This document shows positions 26,269 through 35,521 of a stretch of 64,000 nucleotides of DNA, piece after piece. The translations under genes and the position numbers were made by a program. Each line of letters begins with the position of its first letter. The first letter of the stretch is position 1. Source of the stretch: Pelagibius marinus. GTDB lineage: Bacteria > Pseudomonadota > Alphaproteobacteria > Kiloniellales > Kiloniellaceae. The notes beneath the pieces were generated by a model. That model saw only the letters and a program-made list of their open reading frames with translations. It did not search any database and had not been told where the DNA came from. Location: contig NZ_JACSDK010000017.1 of assembly GCF_014925385.1 (NCBI RefSeq), positions 173,532 to 237,531 of the forward strand, written 5' to 3'.

Positions 26269-28627
26269 GGCAATGGCCGTCGTTTGGTTGATCATCGTTG
26301 TGGGGGGGGCGTTATGGCTCTTGCTCCGAATCGCCAGCGGTCCGGTCATTGATGCCGATCTCCTGTCGTTGTTGCCGCGCGCGGCGCAGGCACCGGCCGT
26401 GCAAGCCGCAGCAGACAAAGTTATTTCGGCTCAGGAGCGCAGGCTCCTATTGGTCGTCTCAGCTGTCGAGGAGTCTGCTGCCCGGAAGGCGGCGCAATCG
26501 ACCTATGAAGCGCTCGCCGAGGGGGGACTATTCGACCGCTTGGAGCTGCGGTCAGACCTAGCGCGGTTCGAGGGGCTAGGTAGGTTCTATTTTCCTCATC
26601 GCTTTCAGCTCTTGAGCGAGGACGCGCGCCGGCTGCTGCTCTCCGGTGACGAGAAGGCCTTTGAACGGCATCTTCTGCTGCGCTATCTCAGCCCGCTGGG
26701 CAGCCCGGGATCGTCCTTGATCGAGGCGGACCCATTGCTTCTGCTACCGGACTTCCTGTCGTCGCTGCGTGCCGCACAGCCGTCCAAGATCCGGCTGAAA
26801 GAGGGATTTCTAACGGTGCAGGATGAGGACGGTTTCCATGTTCTTATCGTGGGCGTGCTCGCTGCTTCTCCCTTTTCCGTCGCCAACCAGGAAGCGCTGG
26901 GCGCGCGCCTCCGAGAGGCGCGAGCCCACGTGGCACAGCAGAACCCGAAGGCATCGCTCATGGTCGCGGGCGTGTTTCCCTATGCTGCCGCTGGCACTGA
27001 AGCGGCCCGCAGGGAGATTTCCATCGTCGGAAGTGGCTCGCTTCTGGGCATCCTTCTGCTTTTCCTGGCGGTTTTTCGCTCGCTGAGGCCTTTTCTGATG
27101 GCAGGCCTCGCCATTGCCTCGGGCTGTCTTGCGGGCTTTGTATCCTGCTTTGCGATTTTCGGCGAGGTCCACCTTCTAACGCTGGTCTTCGGTGCCAGTC
27201 TGGTGGGCATTTCGGTGGACTACGCCTTTCACTATTTCTGTGCGGCTCTGGATAAGGAGAACTCTGACGCGGGGTCGGTACTGGGGGAGATCTTTCCCGG
27301 AATCACGCTGGGATTGCTCACCAGCATCATCGGGTTCTCCGGGATCTTGCTCGGGTCCTTTCCGGGATTGCGTGAGATGGCGGTGTTCTCTTCATTTGGC
27401 CTGGTGGCGGCCTGGCTGAGCGTCGTCCTGCTGTTTCCATTGTTGCGTCAGGAAGCGGCGGCGCGGCCGAGCCGCGCCCTCTCCTGGGCGTCGACTTGTG
27501 CCCGGCTGTGGAGCAGGAGCGCGGGAGCTACGGCATTCGCCGGGTGCGGCATTGTGGTGCTCATACTGGCCGCAGGCGCCTTCAACCTGACGCCGCTCAA
27601 TGATTTTCGCTTGTTGCAGGCGCACGATCGAGTGGTTCAGGCCGAGGAGCAGCGTGTTCGCGCGCTCCTGGGACAAGCGCCTGCGCGCCAGTTCTTTCTC
27701 GTCGCCGGCGCCGATGCGGCAGACCTGCTCGAAAATGAAGAAGCCTTGACCACGGCCCTTTCGCCGCTTCTGGAGAACGGCGAGGTAACTGGCTATACCG
27801 CCCTTTCGCGCTTCGTGCCCTCGCCAGCGCGCCAGCAGGTAAACCGAGCGTTGATACGCGGCTTGCTTTCCGGGGAGAGCTCTCCCTTCGATCTCCTCGA
27901 AGACCAACTGGGGCTGCCTGAGAGCCTGCGCACGTCTTATGAAGACGCCTTTGCGGCGACCGCGGCTCAGCCGCCTCTCATGCTCGCTGATTGGCTGGCT
28001 AGCCCGGTATCGGCATCTTTGCGCGAGCTCTGGCTCGACGGTAGGGGTGGTGTCTTTTCTGCCGTGATGCTCACCGGCCGAACGGAAAGTGCTGTTCTTC
28101 GCGAGATTGCCGAGAAGTTGCCTGCAGTCCATCTCATTGACCGAGTTGGTGAACTCAGCGGCATCTTCAGCACCTATCGAGATCAGGCGCTCTGGTTGAC
28201 TTTGGCGTCCTATATCGTGGTGGCGGTGGTGCTAGCGCTGCGATACGGTCTCAAAGGAGCATGCTCCGTGATGGCGGTGCCGCTGACGGCCGGCCTCGTC
28301 GCTTTCGGCGCACTTGGCTATCTCTCCGAACCGATCAGCTTGTTCAACGTGATGGCGCTATTGCTGATCCTTGGGATCGGTGTTGACTATGCCATTTTCT
28401 TCAGAGAGGCGGGTGCGGTAAAGGCCTCAACCTTGTTGGCGGTCGCCCTGTCGGCTCTCACGACCTTGCTGGCCTTCGGCCTCCTTTCGGTTTCTGCGAC
28501 GATGGCTGTACATTCCTTTGGGTTGACCTTGCTGATCGGGATCGCGGCGGCATTTCTGTTGGCGCCAATCGGCGCGCTGCTCATTGCACCGCAGCGCAAA
28601 GCGCATCTTGATGGAGCGGTGACGTGA
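26237..28627 (+). CDS. MMPL/RND-family exporter
   Basis: 796 residues from ATG 26237. It has a membrane segment near the N-terminus (VVWLIIVVGGALWLLL), a large periplasmic loop, then helices arranged in two halves: one near 250-400 (LLGILLLFLAVFRSL, GASLVGISVDYAFHYF) and one near 640-790 (LALRYGLKGACSV, LLLILGIGVDYAIFF). The GISVDYAFHY and GIGVDYAIFF motifs contain the Asp of the proton relay typical of MMPL/RND transporters. It probably extracts the polyene lipid from the inner membrane. Confidence 0.92.
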   Translation: MKRREATLHTRAMAVVWLIIVVGGALWLLLRIASGPVIDADLLSLLPRAAQAPAVQAAADKVISAQERRLLLVVSAVEESAARKAAQSTYEALAEGGLFDRLELRSDLARFEGLGRFYFPHRFQLLSEDARRLLLSGDEKAFERHLLLRYLSPLGSPGSSLIEADPLLLLPDFLSSLRAAQPSKIRLKEGFLTVQDEDGFHVLIVGVLAASPFSVANQEALGARLREARAHVAQQNPKASLMVAGVFPYAAAGTEAARREISIVGSGSLLGILLLFLAVFRSLRPFLMAGLAIASGCLAGFVSCFAIFGEVHLLTLVFGASLVGISVDYAFHYFCAALDKENSDAGSVLGEIFPGITLGLLTSIIGFSGILLGSFPGLREMAVFSSFGLVAAWLSVVLLFPLLRQEAAARPSRALSWASTCARLWSRSAGATAFAGCGIVVLILAAGAFNLTPLNDFRLLQAHDRVVQAEEQRVRALLGQAPARQFFLVAGADAADLLENEEALTTALSPLLENGEVTGYTALSRFVPSPARQQVNRALIRGLLSGESSPFDLLEDQLGLPESLRTSYEDAFAATAAQPPLMLADWLASPVSASLRELWLDGRGGVFSAVMLTGRTESAVLREIAEKLPAVHLIDRVGELSGIFSTYRDQALWLTLASYIVVAVVLALRYGLKGACSVMAVPLTAGLVAFGALGYLSEPISLFNVMALLLILGIGVDYAIFFREAGAVKASTLLAVALSALTTLLAFGLLSVSATMAVHSFGLTLLIGIAAAFLLAPIGALLIAPQRKAHLDGAVT

Positions 28628-29862
28628 GCCTGGGGCGGTCCTGCGATGTTGGCGTCGTTGGGGCAGGGCCGGCCGGCGCTGTGGCAGCCGCAATCCTCGC
28701 CCGAAAGGGCCTGCAGGTTGTCGTGCTTGAGCGTGAGGCCTTCCCGCGCTTTTCCATAGGAGAGAGCCTCCTGCCTCAGTGCATGTCCTTTCTGGAAGAG
28801 GCTGGAATGACCGCTGCGGTGGAAGCGGCGGGATTCCAGTTGAAAAACGGCGCTGCTTTCGAAAAGGCGGGACTGCATTCGTCCTTTGATTTCTCCGACA
28901 AGATCGCCGAGGGCTGTTCAACCACCTTTCAAGTCCAGCGCGCCCAGTTCGATGCAGTTCTTGCGCAAGAAGCGGAAAGGGCCGGTGCAGAGGTACGTTT
29001 TCGCTGCGAGATATCCGGCGTTGGACTGGATGACCGGGGTGTTCGGCTCACGTACCGCGACGAGGCGGGCGGTGAAAGAGAACTGCGCTGTCGATTCTGT
29101 CTGGATGCAAGCGGATCTGGTAAGTCGTTTGCCGGATTGCTCGGGCTTAACCTGCCGCAGGAGGGTGTCCAGCGTGAATCGCTTTTCACGCATGTCGTCG
29201 ATGGCATGTCGCTCGGGACCATGGATCGGGAAAAGATCCTGATCACCGTGCATCCGCGCCACCATTCAGTATGGTTCTGGCTCATTCCGTTTTCAGACGG
29301 CACATCGTCGCTAGGAGTCGTGGGGCCGCCGAACTATTTTTCCACCTACCCCGGAGAGCCGCTGGAAGTCCTGCAAGCTGTGGTCGGTGAAACCGGATTT
29401 CTGGGTGATCTCATGAAGCCTGCTGCCTTTGAGTTCCCAGTGCGCCGCATTTGCGGCTATGCCACGCGTGTGTCCCGTCTCTGCGGTCCGCGATACGCGC
29501 TGCTTGGAAACGCTGGGGGATTCATCGATCCTGTTTTTTCCTCAGGTGTCACCATTGCCCTGAAATCGGCGTCCCTGGCGGCCGCCGCGGTCTCGCGCGA
29601 ACTCAACGATGGAGAAGTCAACTGGGAGCAAGAGTTTGTGAAGCCTCTCTCCGTCGGCGTCGAGACCTTCCGCCATTTCGTGTCGGCCTGGTACGACACG
29701 AGCCTACAGGACATCATCTTTGCGCAGACACCCAACCCCCGTATCCGACGGATGATCTGCTCGATCCTGGCAGGCTATGCTTGGGACAAGAACAATCCCT
29801 ATGTCGAGCAGCCTCGCCGGCGCCTTCAAGCGCTGGCCGAGATGTGCAGGTTGGCACCATGA
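28624..29862 (+). CDS. flavin-dependent halogenase-like enzyme
   Basis: 412 residues from GTG 28624, overlapping the exporter stop. The FAD-binding GAGPAG lies at 13-18, GESLLP at 46-51, a lysine in LKNGAAF at K74, and WFWLIP at 217-222. The WxWxIP motif and a lysine in that position are characteristic of flavin-dependent halogenases; GESLLP suggests the PltA/CmlS group acting on carrier-bound or phenolic substrates. The alternative is a flavin monooxygenase/oxidoreductase, which also occurs in APE clusters. Xanthomonadins are brominated aryl polyenes, so halogenation of the aryl head is a reasonable expectation. Confidence 0.75.
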   Translation: MSLGRSCDVGVVGAGPAGAVAAAILARKGLQVVVLEREAFPRFSIGESLLPQCMSFLEEAGMTAAVEAAGFQLKNGAAFEKAGLHSSFDFSDKIAEGCSTTFQVQRAQFDAVLAQEAERAGAEVRFRCEISGVGLDDRGVRLTYRDEAGGERELRCRFCLDASGSGKSFAGLLGLNLPQEGVQRESLFTHVVDGMSLGTMDREKILITVHPRHHSVWFWLIPFSDGTSSLGVVGPPNYFSTYPGEPLEVLQAVVGETGFLGDLMKPAAFEFPVRRICGYATRVSRLCGPRYALLGNAGGFIDPVFSSGVTIALKSASLAAAAVSRELNDGEVNWEQEFVKPLSVGVETFRHFVSAWYDTSLQDIIFAQTPNPRIRRMICSILAGYAWDKNNPYVEQPRRRLQALAEMCRLAP

Positions 29863-30434
29863 GAGCACCACTTATATTGCTCCTGTTGCTCGCGACGGCG
29901 AGCTGCGCGCAACACCGAACCGGCGTAGCCGTAGGGCCTCTGCTGCGTGAGCCGTTGCCGGTCGAGGGTCTTGGGGAGCCGCTGTCGCTGAGTCAGGTGG
30001 TGACCAGCATATACCAAGAGAAGACCCATTCAATCAGGGTAGAGACAGAAGTTTCTCCCGGCAAATTGGTGATGGTGGGGGTGTCACATATTGGTATCCC
30101 TCTGTTCGAGGCCGCCTTGGAGGGGGGCGAGCTGGATTTTCGGGCTCTCGGGGAAGCCGAGTTACCCTTTGACCCGCGCTACATTCTTTCGGATTTTCAA
30201 CTCGCATATTGGCCTTTTGGCGAGGTGAAGCGAGTGTTGGCGCAGCGGAGGTACAAACTGGAGCACGGAGAAGGCGAGGGAGACAGGTTGGTTTTTGACG
30301 AGAAAACGACCCTGATCGTGCGTGTCCATCATGAGCAGGGGGAGGGTGAGGGCGCCGATTTGCTGATCGAGCACTATGACCTGCCCTATCGCCTCCAGAT
30401 TAAGACTCTTAAACGCGAAGGAAGTGCGTGGTGA
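29859..30434 (+). CDS. DUF3261 lipoprotein
   Basis: 191 residues from ATG 29859, overlapping the halogenase stop. It opens with MRAPLILLLLLATASCAQ, a lipoprotein-like leader with a somewhat weak lipobox (TASC). The body (SHIGIPLFEAALEGGELDFRALGEAELPFDPRYILSDFQLAYWP) is typical of the DUF3261 proteins that recur in APE clusters. It is probably outer-membrane-associated and helps in placing the product; the mechanism is unknown. Confidence 0.85.
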   Translation: MRAPLILLLLLATASCAQHRTGVAVGPLLREPLPVEGLGEPLSLSQVVTSIYQEKTHSIRVETEVSPGKLVMVGVSHIGIPLFEAALEGGELDFRALGEAELPFDPRYILSDFQLAYWPFGEVKRVLAQRRYKLEHGEGEGDRLVFDEKTTLIVRVHHEQGEGEGADLLIEHYDLPYRLQIKTLKREGSAW

Positions 30435-31627
30435 GAGACCACCCGGCCTTTCTCACCGATCTTGGTATCGTCAGCTGCCTCGGACGCGGCAAGCAAGCGG
30501 TGCTGGAGGGACTCATGAAGCCGGAGCGCCATGGTATTGCCAGGCGCGAGGATCTTCTCGCCGATGGAGCGCCCGCTTACGTCGGCGCGGTCAGTGGAGA
30601 TCTGCCGGCGCTGCCCGCCCGTCTCGCTGGCTACGACAGCCGAAATGCGGGTTTGCTGATCCTCGCGCTCGAGGAAATTCGCGACTCCCTCGAAGCAGCT
30701 TTGTCGCGTTTCGGCCGGCAGCGCATTGCCGTTGTCATGGGAACCAGTACCTCGGGAATCAGCGAGGGTGAGGCGGCCTATTTCCAGGCGGCGAAGAGCG
30801 GCGTTCTGCCGGAAGGTTTCGATATGCGTCGCCAGGAGCTCGGCAGTCCGGGCGAGATCGCCGCGCGTTACCTCGATCTCACAGGCCCGGCGTTCACCGT
30901 ATCGACAGCCTGCAGCTCCAGTTCCCAGGCACTCGCTGATGGCCGCCGCTTGCTGCGGGCCGGGCTGGCTGATGCCGTCCTGGTTGGCGGCGTTGATAGT
31001 CTTTGCCGGCTGACCCTTAACGGGTTTCGTGCACTCTCAGCACTCTCGCGCGGTCTCTGCAACCCCTTCAGTCGTCATCGGGACGGTACGATGATCGGCG
31101 AGGGGGCGGCTGTATTTCTCATGCAGCGTGATGAAGCGGAAATCGCCCTACTCGGCGCCGGGGCGTCCTGCGATGCCTATAGCATGACGGCGCCGGATCC
31201 CGAAGCCGGAGGAGTCGTAATGGCCATGAAAGCTGCGCTGAAGGATGCGGGCCTCGCAGCTGAGGATGTGGATTTTATAGAACTGCATGGCACCGGCACC
31301 GAGCAAAATGACGCCATGGAGAGCCGGGCGGTGCTAGAAATCTTCGGCAAGGCCATACCTTGCAGCTCTTCGAAGGGAAGGGTTGGACATACTTTAGGGG
31401 CTGCCGGCGCGATGGGGGCCGCCCATTGCTGGCTTGCCGCGAGCAGCATGAACGAAGAAGGACGTTTACCGCCCCACATCTGGGATGGCGCGGCAGCGGA
31501 GGGCTTGCTGTCCGAGTGCCTTGTTAATGCCGGGGATCGACTCGCGCCCTCGGCTAGGCGGGTATTTCTCTGCAACGCTCTGGCATTTGGCGGTAACAAC
31601 GTCACCTTGGCAATTGGAAGGCGATAG
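30428..31627 (+). CDS. apeO: beta-ketoacyl-ACP synthase I
   Basis: 399 residues from GTG 30428. It has the thiolase-fold active-site triad of a working KS: Cys162 in STACSSSS, His287 in ELHGTGTEQND and His321 in GRVGHTLGAAGA, with NALAFGGNN near the C-terminus. It should extend ACP-bound chains with malonyl units and probably pairs with the chain length factor at the start of the operon. It overlaps the DUF3261 gene. Confidence 0.92.
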   Translation: MVRDHPAFLTDLGIVSCLGRGKQAVLEGLMKPERHGIARREDLLADGAPAYVGAVSGDLPALPARLAGYDSRNAGLLILALEEIRDSLEAALSRFGRQRIAVVMGTSTSGISEGEAAYFQAAKSGVLPEGFDMRRQELGSPGEIAARYLDLTGPAFTVSTACSSSSQALADGRRLLRAGLADAVLVGGVDSLCRLTLNGFRALSALSRGLCNPFSRHRDGTMIGEGAAVFLMQRDEAEIALLGAGASCDAYSMTAPDPEAGGVVMAMKAALKDAGLAAEDVDFIELHGTGTEQNDAMESRAVLEIFGKAIPCSSSKGRVGHTLGAAGAMGAAHCWLAASSMNEEGRLPPHIWDGAAAEGLLSECLVNAGDRLAPSARRVFLCNALAFGGNNVTLAIGRR

Positions 31628-31629
31628 TG

Positions 31630-32085
31630 ATGAAAGTTCCCTGGTCGGTCGAGGAATTGGTGCCGCACAGCCGGACAATGCTGCTTTTGGATAGCTTTGT
31701 CGCTGAAGGCGAGGATTGGGTCGAGGCGGGTGTGAGGATCGCCGAGGACTGCCTTTTCTACGACCCTGACATCAAGGGCATTCCGGCCTGGATTGGACTT
31801 GAGTACATGGCTCAGACTGTTGCACTTTACTCGGGATTGCAGGCGCGCCGTGCTGGAGAGGCCGTCAAGCTGGGATTTCTACTGGGTACCCGACGTTTCG
31901 AAGCAAGCAAGGCCAGCTTTGTCTTGGGTAGTTTTCTGACGATCAGGGCAGCCCGGGAGTGGGACGACGGCCAGATGGCGGTCTTCGACTGCTCGGTCTC
32001 TGACGAGAAGCAACTGGCTTCAGCGCGCATCAACGCCTACCTCCCTCAAGATGTAGAGGCTTTCCTGGCGGGTGAGGCGCCATGA
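31630..32085 (+). CDS. apeP: 3-hydroxyacyl-ACP dehydratase-like protein
   Basis: 151 residues from ATG 31630; a GTG directly before it overlaps the KS stop. The sequence has the hotdog pattern LVPHSRTMLLLDSF and IPAWIGLEYMAQTVALYSGL seen in ApeP-type dehydratases of aryl polyene clusters. With the dehydratase domain fused to the ligase, this gives two dehydratase activities in the operon, as in the characterised APE systems. Confidence 0.88.
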   Translation: MKVPWSVEELVPHSRTMLLLDSFVAEGEDWVEAGVRIAEDCLFYDPDIKGIPAWIGLEYMAQTVALYSGLQARRAGEAVKLGFLLGTRRFEASKASFVLGSFLTIRAAREWDDGQMAVFDCSVSDEKQLASARINAYLPQDVEAFLAGEAP

Positions 32086-32807
32086 CCAGGTCTGTATTGG
32101 TGACCGGCGCCAGCGGTGGACTGGGCAGAGCGATCAGTCGCAAGCTTGCCGGTGATGGCTTTGAGGTGGTGCTCCACTTCAATCGGGGACGCCAGGCCGT
32201 GGAAGACCTTGCCGCTGAGCTTAGCGACGCTGGGGGCAAAAGCCGCCTTCTGCAATTTGACGTAACCGAGCGTTCAGCGGCGACCGCTGCGATCGAGCAG
32301 GACCTGGCCAGCCATGGCGCCTACTATGGTGTGGTCTGCAATGCCGGTATTCATCGGGACAACGCTTTTCCGGCTATGCCCGGGGAGGACTGGGATCTCG
32401 TCTTGCGGACCAATCTCGACGGTTTCTACAATGTCGTCCATCCCGTCGTTTTGCCAATGGTGCAGGCGCGAAGGGGGGGGCGCATTGTTGTGATGTCATC
32501 GATTTCGGGGATCATGGGAAACCGCGGTCAGGTGAATTATAGCGCTGCCAAGGGGGGCCTTATTGCGGCTGCCAAGGCGCTTGCCATCGAGCTGGCCAAG
32601 CGGCGCATTACGGTAAACTGCGTGGCGCCCGGTGTGATCGAAACCGAGATGACCGAGAAGATAGAACGGGACGAAGTAATAAAGATGATTCCGGCACGCC
32701 GATTCGGGCAACCCGAGGAAGTGGCCAGCCTGGTCGGTTTCCTGTTCTCCGAGGAAGCCAGTTATATCACCCGGCAGGTGATATCGGTCAACGGTGGGAT
32801 GGCGTGA
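32082..32807 (+). CDS. apeQ: 3-ketoacyl-ACP reductase (FabG-like)
   Basis: 241 residues, starting with ATG overlapping the previous stop. It is a classical SDR: cofactor motif TGASGGLGRAI (about 7-17), CNAGIHRDN, and the catalytic Ser/Tyr/Lys in MSSISGIMGN and YSAAKGG. It reduces the beta-keto group formed after each condensation. It ends with the family typical YITRQVISVNGGM. Confidence 0.93.
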   Translation: MTRSVLVTGASGGLGRAISRKLAGDGFEVVLHFNRGRQAVEDLAAELSDAGGKSRLLQFDVTERSAATAAIEQDLASHGAYYGVVCNAGIHRDNAFPAMPGEDWDLVLRTNLDGFYNVVHPVVLPMVQARRGGRIVVMSSISGIMGNRGQVNYSAAKGGLIAAAKALAIELAKRRITVNCVAPGVIETEMTEKIERDEVIKMIPARRFGQPEEVASLVGFLFSEEASYITRQVISVNGGMA

Positions 32808-34033
32808 TGCGACGCGTTGTTATCACGGGTATGGGGGGACTAAGCCCCATTGGCGTCACCTGGAGCGAGGTAGAAGGGCAGCTCAAGTCGGGGCGGAATG
32901 GTGTCAGGTACATGTCCGAGTGGGACGATATCGAAGGGTTGAACACGCGTCTGGGGGCGGCAGTGCCGGCCTTTGACCTGCCGGCGCACTATGACCGCAA
33001 ACGCACGCGCAGTATGGGACGGGTAGGCCTGCTGGCGACCCGCGCCAGCGAGATTGCTCTGGAGGACGCCGGGTTGCTCGAAGATCCGGTGTTGACCAGT
33101 GGACGCACCGGCGTGGCTTTCGGTTCCTCTTCCGGTTCGCCGCCAGCTCTTAGCGATCTCGCCAGGATCCTCATCAACAAGAGCACGGACTCGGTCAAGG
33201 CCAATTCGTACATTCAGATCATGCCACACATGACCGCTGTCAATGTCTCGGTATTCTTCGGCATTCGCGGCAGACTGATTCCGACCTCGACGGCTTGTAC
33301 GTCAGGCAGTCTGGCGATCGGGTTGGCCTATGAGGCAATCCGTGAGGGCCGGCAGACGGTGATGGTGGCCGGTGGGGCGGATGAACTGTGTCCGTCGCAG
33401 GCAACGGTTTTTGACACGCTCTTTGCCACGAGCACGCGCAATGATGAGCCCGATCGGACGCCACGACCGTTTGACGAAGCGCGAGATGGTCTGGTTGTTG
33501 GAGAAGGCGGGGGGGCCATGGTGCTGGAGGATCTTGAGCATGCCCGAGCAAGAGGGGCGACCATTCACGCCGAAGTGGTTGGCTTCGGCACCAATACCGA
33601 TGGGCAGCACGTTACCCAGCCTTCTCAAGATACAATGACCGCAGCGATCCGCTCTGCGGTGGAGGATTCGGGCTTGCCAGCCGAGGTTATTGGCTACGTC
33701 AATGCCCATGGCACGGCGACTGACGTCGGCGACATTGCCGAAAGCCGTGCTACTCTGGAGGCCCTCGGCTCGGCAGTTCCGATCAGCTCTTTGAAGAGCT
33801 ACATCGGTCATACCTTGGGTGCCTGTGGGAGCCTGGAGGCCTGGATGACGATCGAGATGCTTAAGCAAAGTTGGTTCGCCCCAACACTCAACCTGCAGAA
33901 GGTGGACGAGCGCTGCGCGGAGCTCGACTATGTGAGCGGAGCAGGCCGGTATCTGGATCCGGAATACGTCATGTCCAACAATTTTGCGTTCGGTGGTGTC
34001 AACACATCGTTGATTCTGCGCCGCTGGGCGTGA
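32807..34033 (+). CDS. apeR: beta-ketoacyl-ACP synthase II (FabF-like)
   Basis: 408 residues from ATG 32807, overlapping the reductase stop (TGATG). The catalytic Cys164 lies in TSTACTSGS, His301 in VNAHGTATDVGD and His335 in SYIGHTLGA, with NNFAFGGVN at the end. A second functional KS is standard in APE clusters; one is thought to handle starter condensation and the other elongation. Confidence 0.92.
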   Translation: MRRVVITGMGGLSPIGVTWSEVEGQLKSGRNGVRYMSEWDDIEGLNTRLGAAVPAFDLPAHYDRKRTRSMGRVGLLATRASEIALEDAGLLEDPVLTSGRTGVAFGSSSGSPPALSDLARILINKSTDSVKANSYIQIMPHMTAVNVSVFFGIRGRLIPTSTACTSGSLAIGLAYEAIREGRQTVMVAGGADELCPSQATVFDTLFATSTRNDEPDRTPRPFDEARDGLVVGEGGGAMVLEDLEHARARGATIHAEVVGFGTNTDGQHVTQPSQDTMTAAIRSAVEDSGLPAEVIGYVNAHGTATDVGDIAESRATLEALGSAVPISSLKSYIGHTLGACGSLEAWMTIEMLKQSWFAPTLNLQKVDERCAELDYVSGAGRYLDPEYVMSNNFAFGGVNTSLILRRWA

Positions 34034-34048
34034 CCGGGCGGCTCCGCC

Positions 34049-34834
34049 ATGACGGTGACGGGGGAGGGGAGGCTGACCGAGGGGGTGCTGCACTTCTGGT
34101 GCCTGCCGCGCAACCGGGAGAGGTCCGAGCGTCTTTGTGAGACCGGGGCCTTGCTGCTGTCGCAAGCCGAAAGGGCGCGGCTGAAGGCGATCAAGAGCGC
34201 TGATCGGGCCCGACAGTTTGTTCTTGGGCGCGTGCTGCTCCGCAGGGCGCTTGCCTATCATCTGGATTGCGATCCGGGCCAGCTCAGGTTCTCAGAGCAG
34301 AGCAGCGGAAAACTTTCGCTGACCTGGCCTGAGGAGTACTTCTTTGATTTCTCTCTCAGCCACTCCGGAAGCGACTTCTTGGTCGCGGTGGCGCGCGCCA
34401 GGGGGGTCGGTGTCGATATCGAGGAACTGCATCGGGCGGTGCAGGTACTGAAGATCGCGCGAAGCGTTTTCCCGCCGGCCGAGCACGAGCAGTTTGACGG
34501 TCAGGACGACGGGGAGGCGGCGGAGGCCGCTCTTTCGCTCTGGAGCTTGAAGGAAAGCGTCGCTAAAGCCATCGGGGGTACAATCTGGCAGTCGATCGGC
34601 AAGGCCGTCATGAGCGTGGAGCGCGGTAGTCTGACCTGGCTTGCCCCGCCGCCCGAAGGCGAGCAAGCCGATTGGACCCTTCTGCTCGGTGCATTCCGTG
34701 AGGATCACCGATTCGCCGCGGCGCTTTGGCACCCGGCTTCGTATGCCAAGGGATGGCGATGGGAGCTCCACTGCCTGGATGAGCAGACCCGGGATCGCGA
34801 AGAGCTGCAGATCACGCCGATGGCGGGCCTTTGA
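34049..34834 (+). CDS. 4'-phosphopantetheinyl transferase (Sfp-type)
   Basis: 261 residues. The signature GVGVDIEEL (about 113-121) and WSLKESVAKAIGG (about 167-179) hold the magnesium-binding Asp/Glu residues of Sfp-type enzymes. It would activate the two ACPs encoded upstream by attaching phosphopantetheine to their DSID serine. It is the last gene of the rightward APE operon, 15 bp behind the second KS. Confidence 0.93.
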   Translation: MTVTGEGRLTEGVLHFWCLPRNRERSERLCETGALLLSQAERARLKAIKSADRARQFVLGRVLLRRALAYHLDCDPGQLRFSEQSSGKLSLTWPEEYFFDFSLSHSGSDFLVAVARARGVGVDIEELHRAVQVLKIARSVFPPAEHEQFDGQDDGEAAEAALSLWSLKESVAKAIGGTIWQSIGKAVMSVERGSLTWLAPPPEGEQADWTLLLGAFREDHRFAAALWHPASYAKGWRWELHCLDEQTRDREELQITPMAGL

Positions 34835-34881
34835 AAGGAGGCGGATTCTTGCGGTGTCGCAGAGCGGCTGCAGCCTTCAGA

Positions 34882-35007
34882 TCACGGGTGTGTGGCTTGT
34901 TGCTGACCTGAGGCGTAGGGCGTGCCGGCGAAGCTGAGACCGGGGATCATGCGCTCGCAGGCTGAAAGGGAAGCGGCAAGGAGCGCCATCAGGATCCAAT
35001 TACGCAT
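34882..35007 (-). CDS. small lipoprotein, 41 aa
   Basis: ATG 35007 is preceded by GGAAGGAGGGTGGCTTACC, a strong ribosome binding site. The 41-residue product starts MRNWILMALLAASLSACERM, with a perfect lipobox (LSAC) and a polar tail of about 25 residues ending QQQATHP. Tiny lipoproteins of this kind are often unannotated. It is read towards the APE operon end and follows two other envelope genes on the same strand; function unknown. Confidence 0.65.
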   Translation of the reverse strand: MRNWILMALLAASLSACERMIPGLSFAGTPYASGQQQATHP

Positions 35008-35098
35008 GGTAAGCCACCCTCCTTCCCTAGTTGGGCAAGGTCAACCCATATGCCAGTCACGGTGTCAACTTGGCGGCGCTGAGGTTGACGAAGAAGGA

Positions 35099-35521
35099 CT
35101 AGAGCTTGTTCAGCTCGAGATTAATACGTTCGGACAGGAGCTGAACCCACTTGTTGTAGTTCCGGTGGATCTTCTCTCCGTCATAAAGCAGCACGTCGCT
35201 GTCCTTATAGGTAATGGAGTAGCGCTCGGTGGAGTAAACGATGTCGACGATGGCGGTATGATGGCGCACGTGGGCGGTGGCGACGATATGCCCTTCATCC
35301 GTGGGGTCGACCAACCAGCTCTTGTCGTGGCACGCGGTAACGATTGCGTTCTCAACCTCCGCCAAGCTGGGGGCTTCGCCTGAAGCTGTCACCACCGCTT
35401 CCTCTGTGATATTTAGGACCGGCTGTGTCCGTGCACAGGCAGAGACGATCAGCAACAAAGACAGGCCAAGAATTGGGCTTAAGATACTGCGCAGCGGCGG
35501 CTGATTAGTTGGTAAGCTCAT
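35099..35521 (-). CDS. predicted lipoprotein, unknown function
   Basis: 140 residues from ATG 35521, which lies within the end of the upstream gene. A hydrophobic leader with lipobox (LIVSAC at about 25-30) is followed by a soluble domain: SLAEVENAIVTACHDKSWLVDPTDEGHIVATAHVRHHTAIVDIVYS, split here from YKDSDVLLYDGEKIHRNYNKWVQLL. The body resembles small periplasmic BON- or YfiO-unrelated domains that I cannot assign. It follows the coiled-coil exported protein and is probably in one operon with it. Confidence 0.75.
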   Translation of the reverse strand: MSLPTNQPPLRSILSPILGLSLLLIVSACARTQPVLNITEEAVVTASGEAPSLAEVENAIVTACHDKSWLVDPTDEGHIVATAHVRHHTAIVDIVYSTERYSITYKDSDVLLYDGEKIHRNYNKWVQLLSERINLELNKL

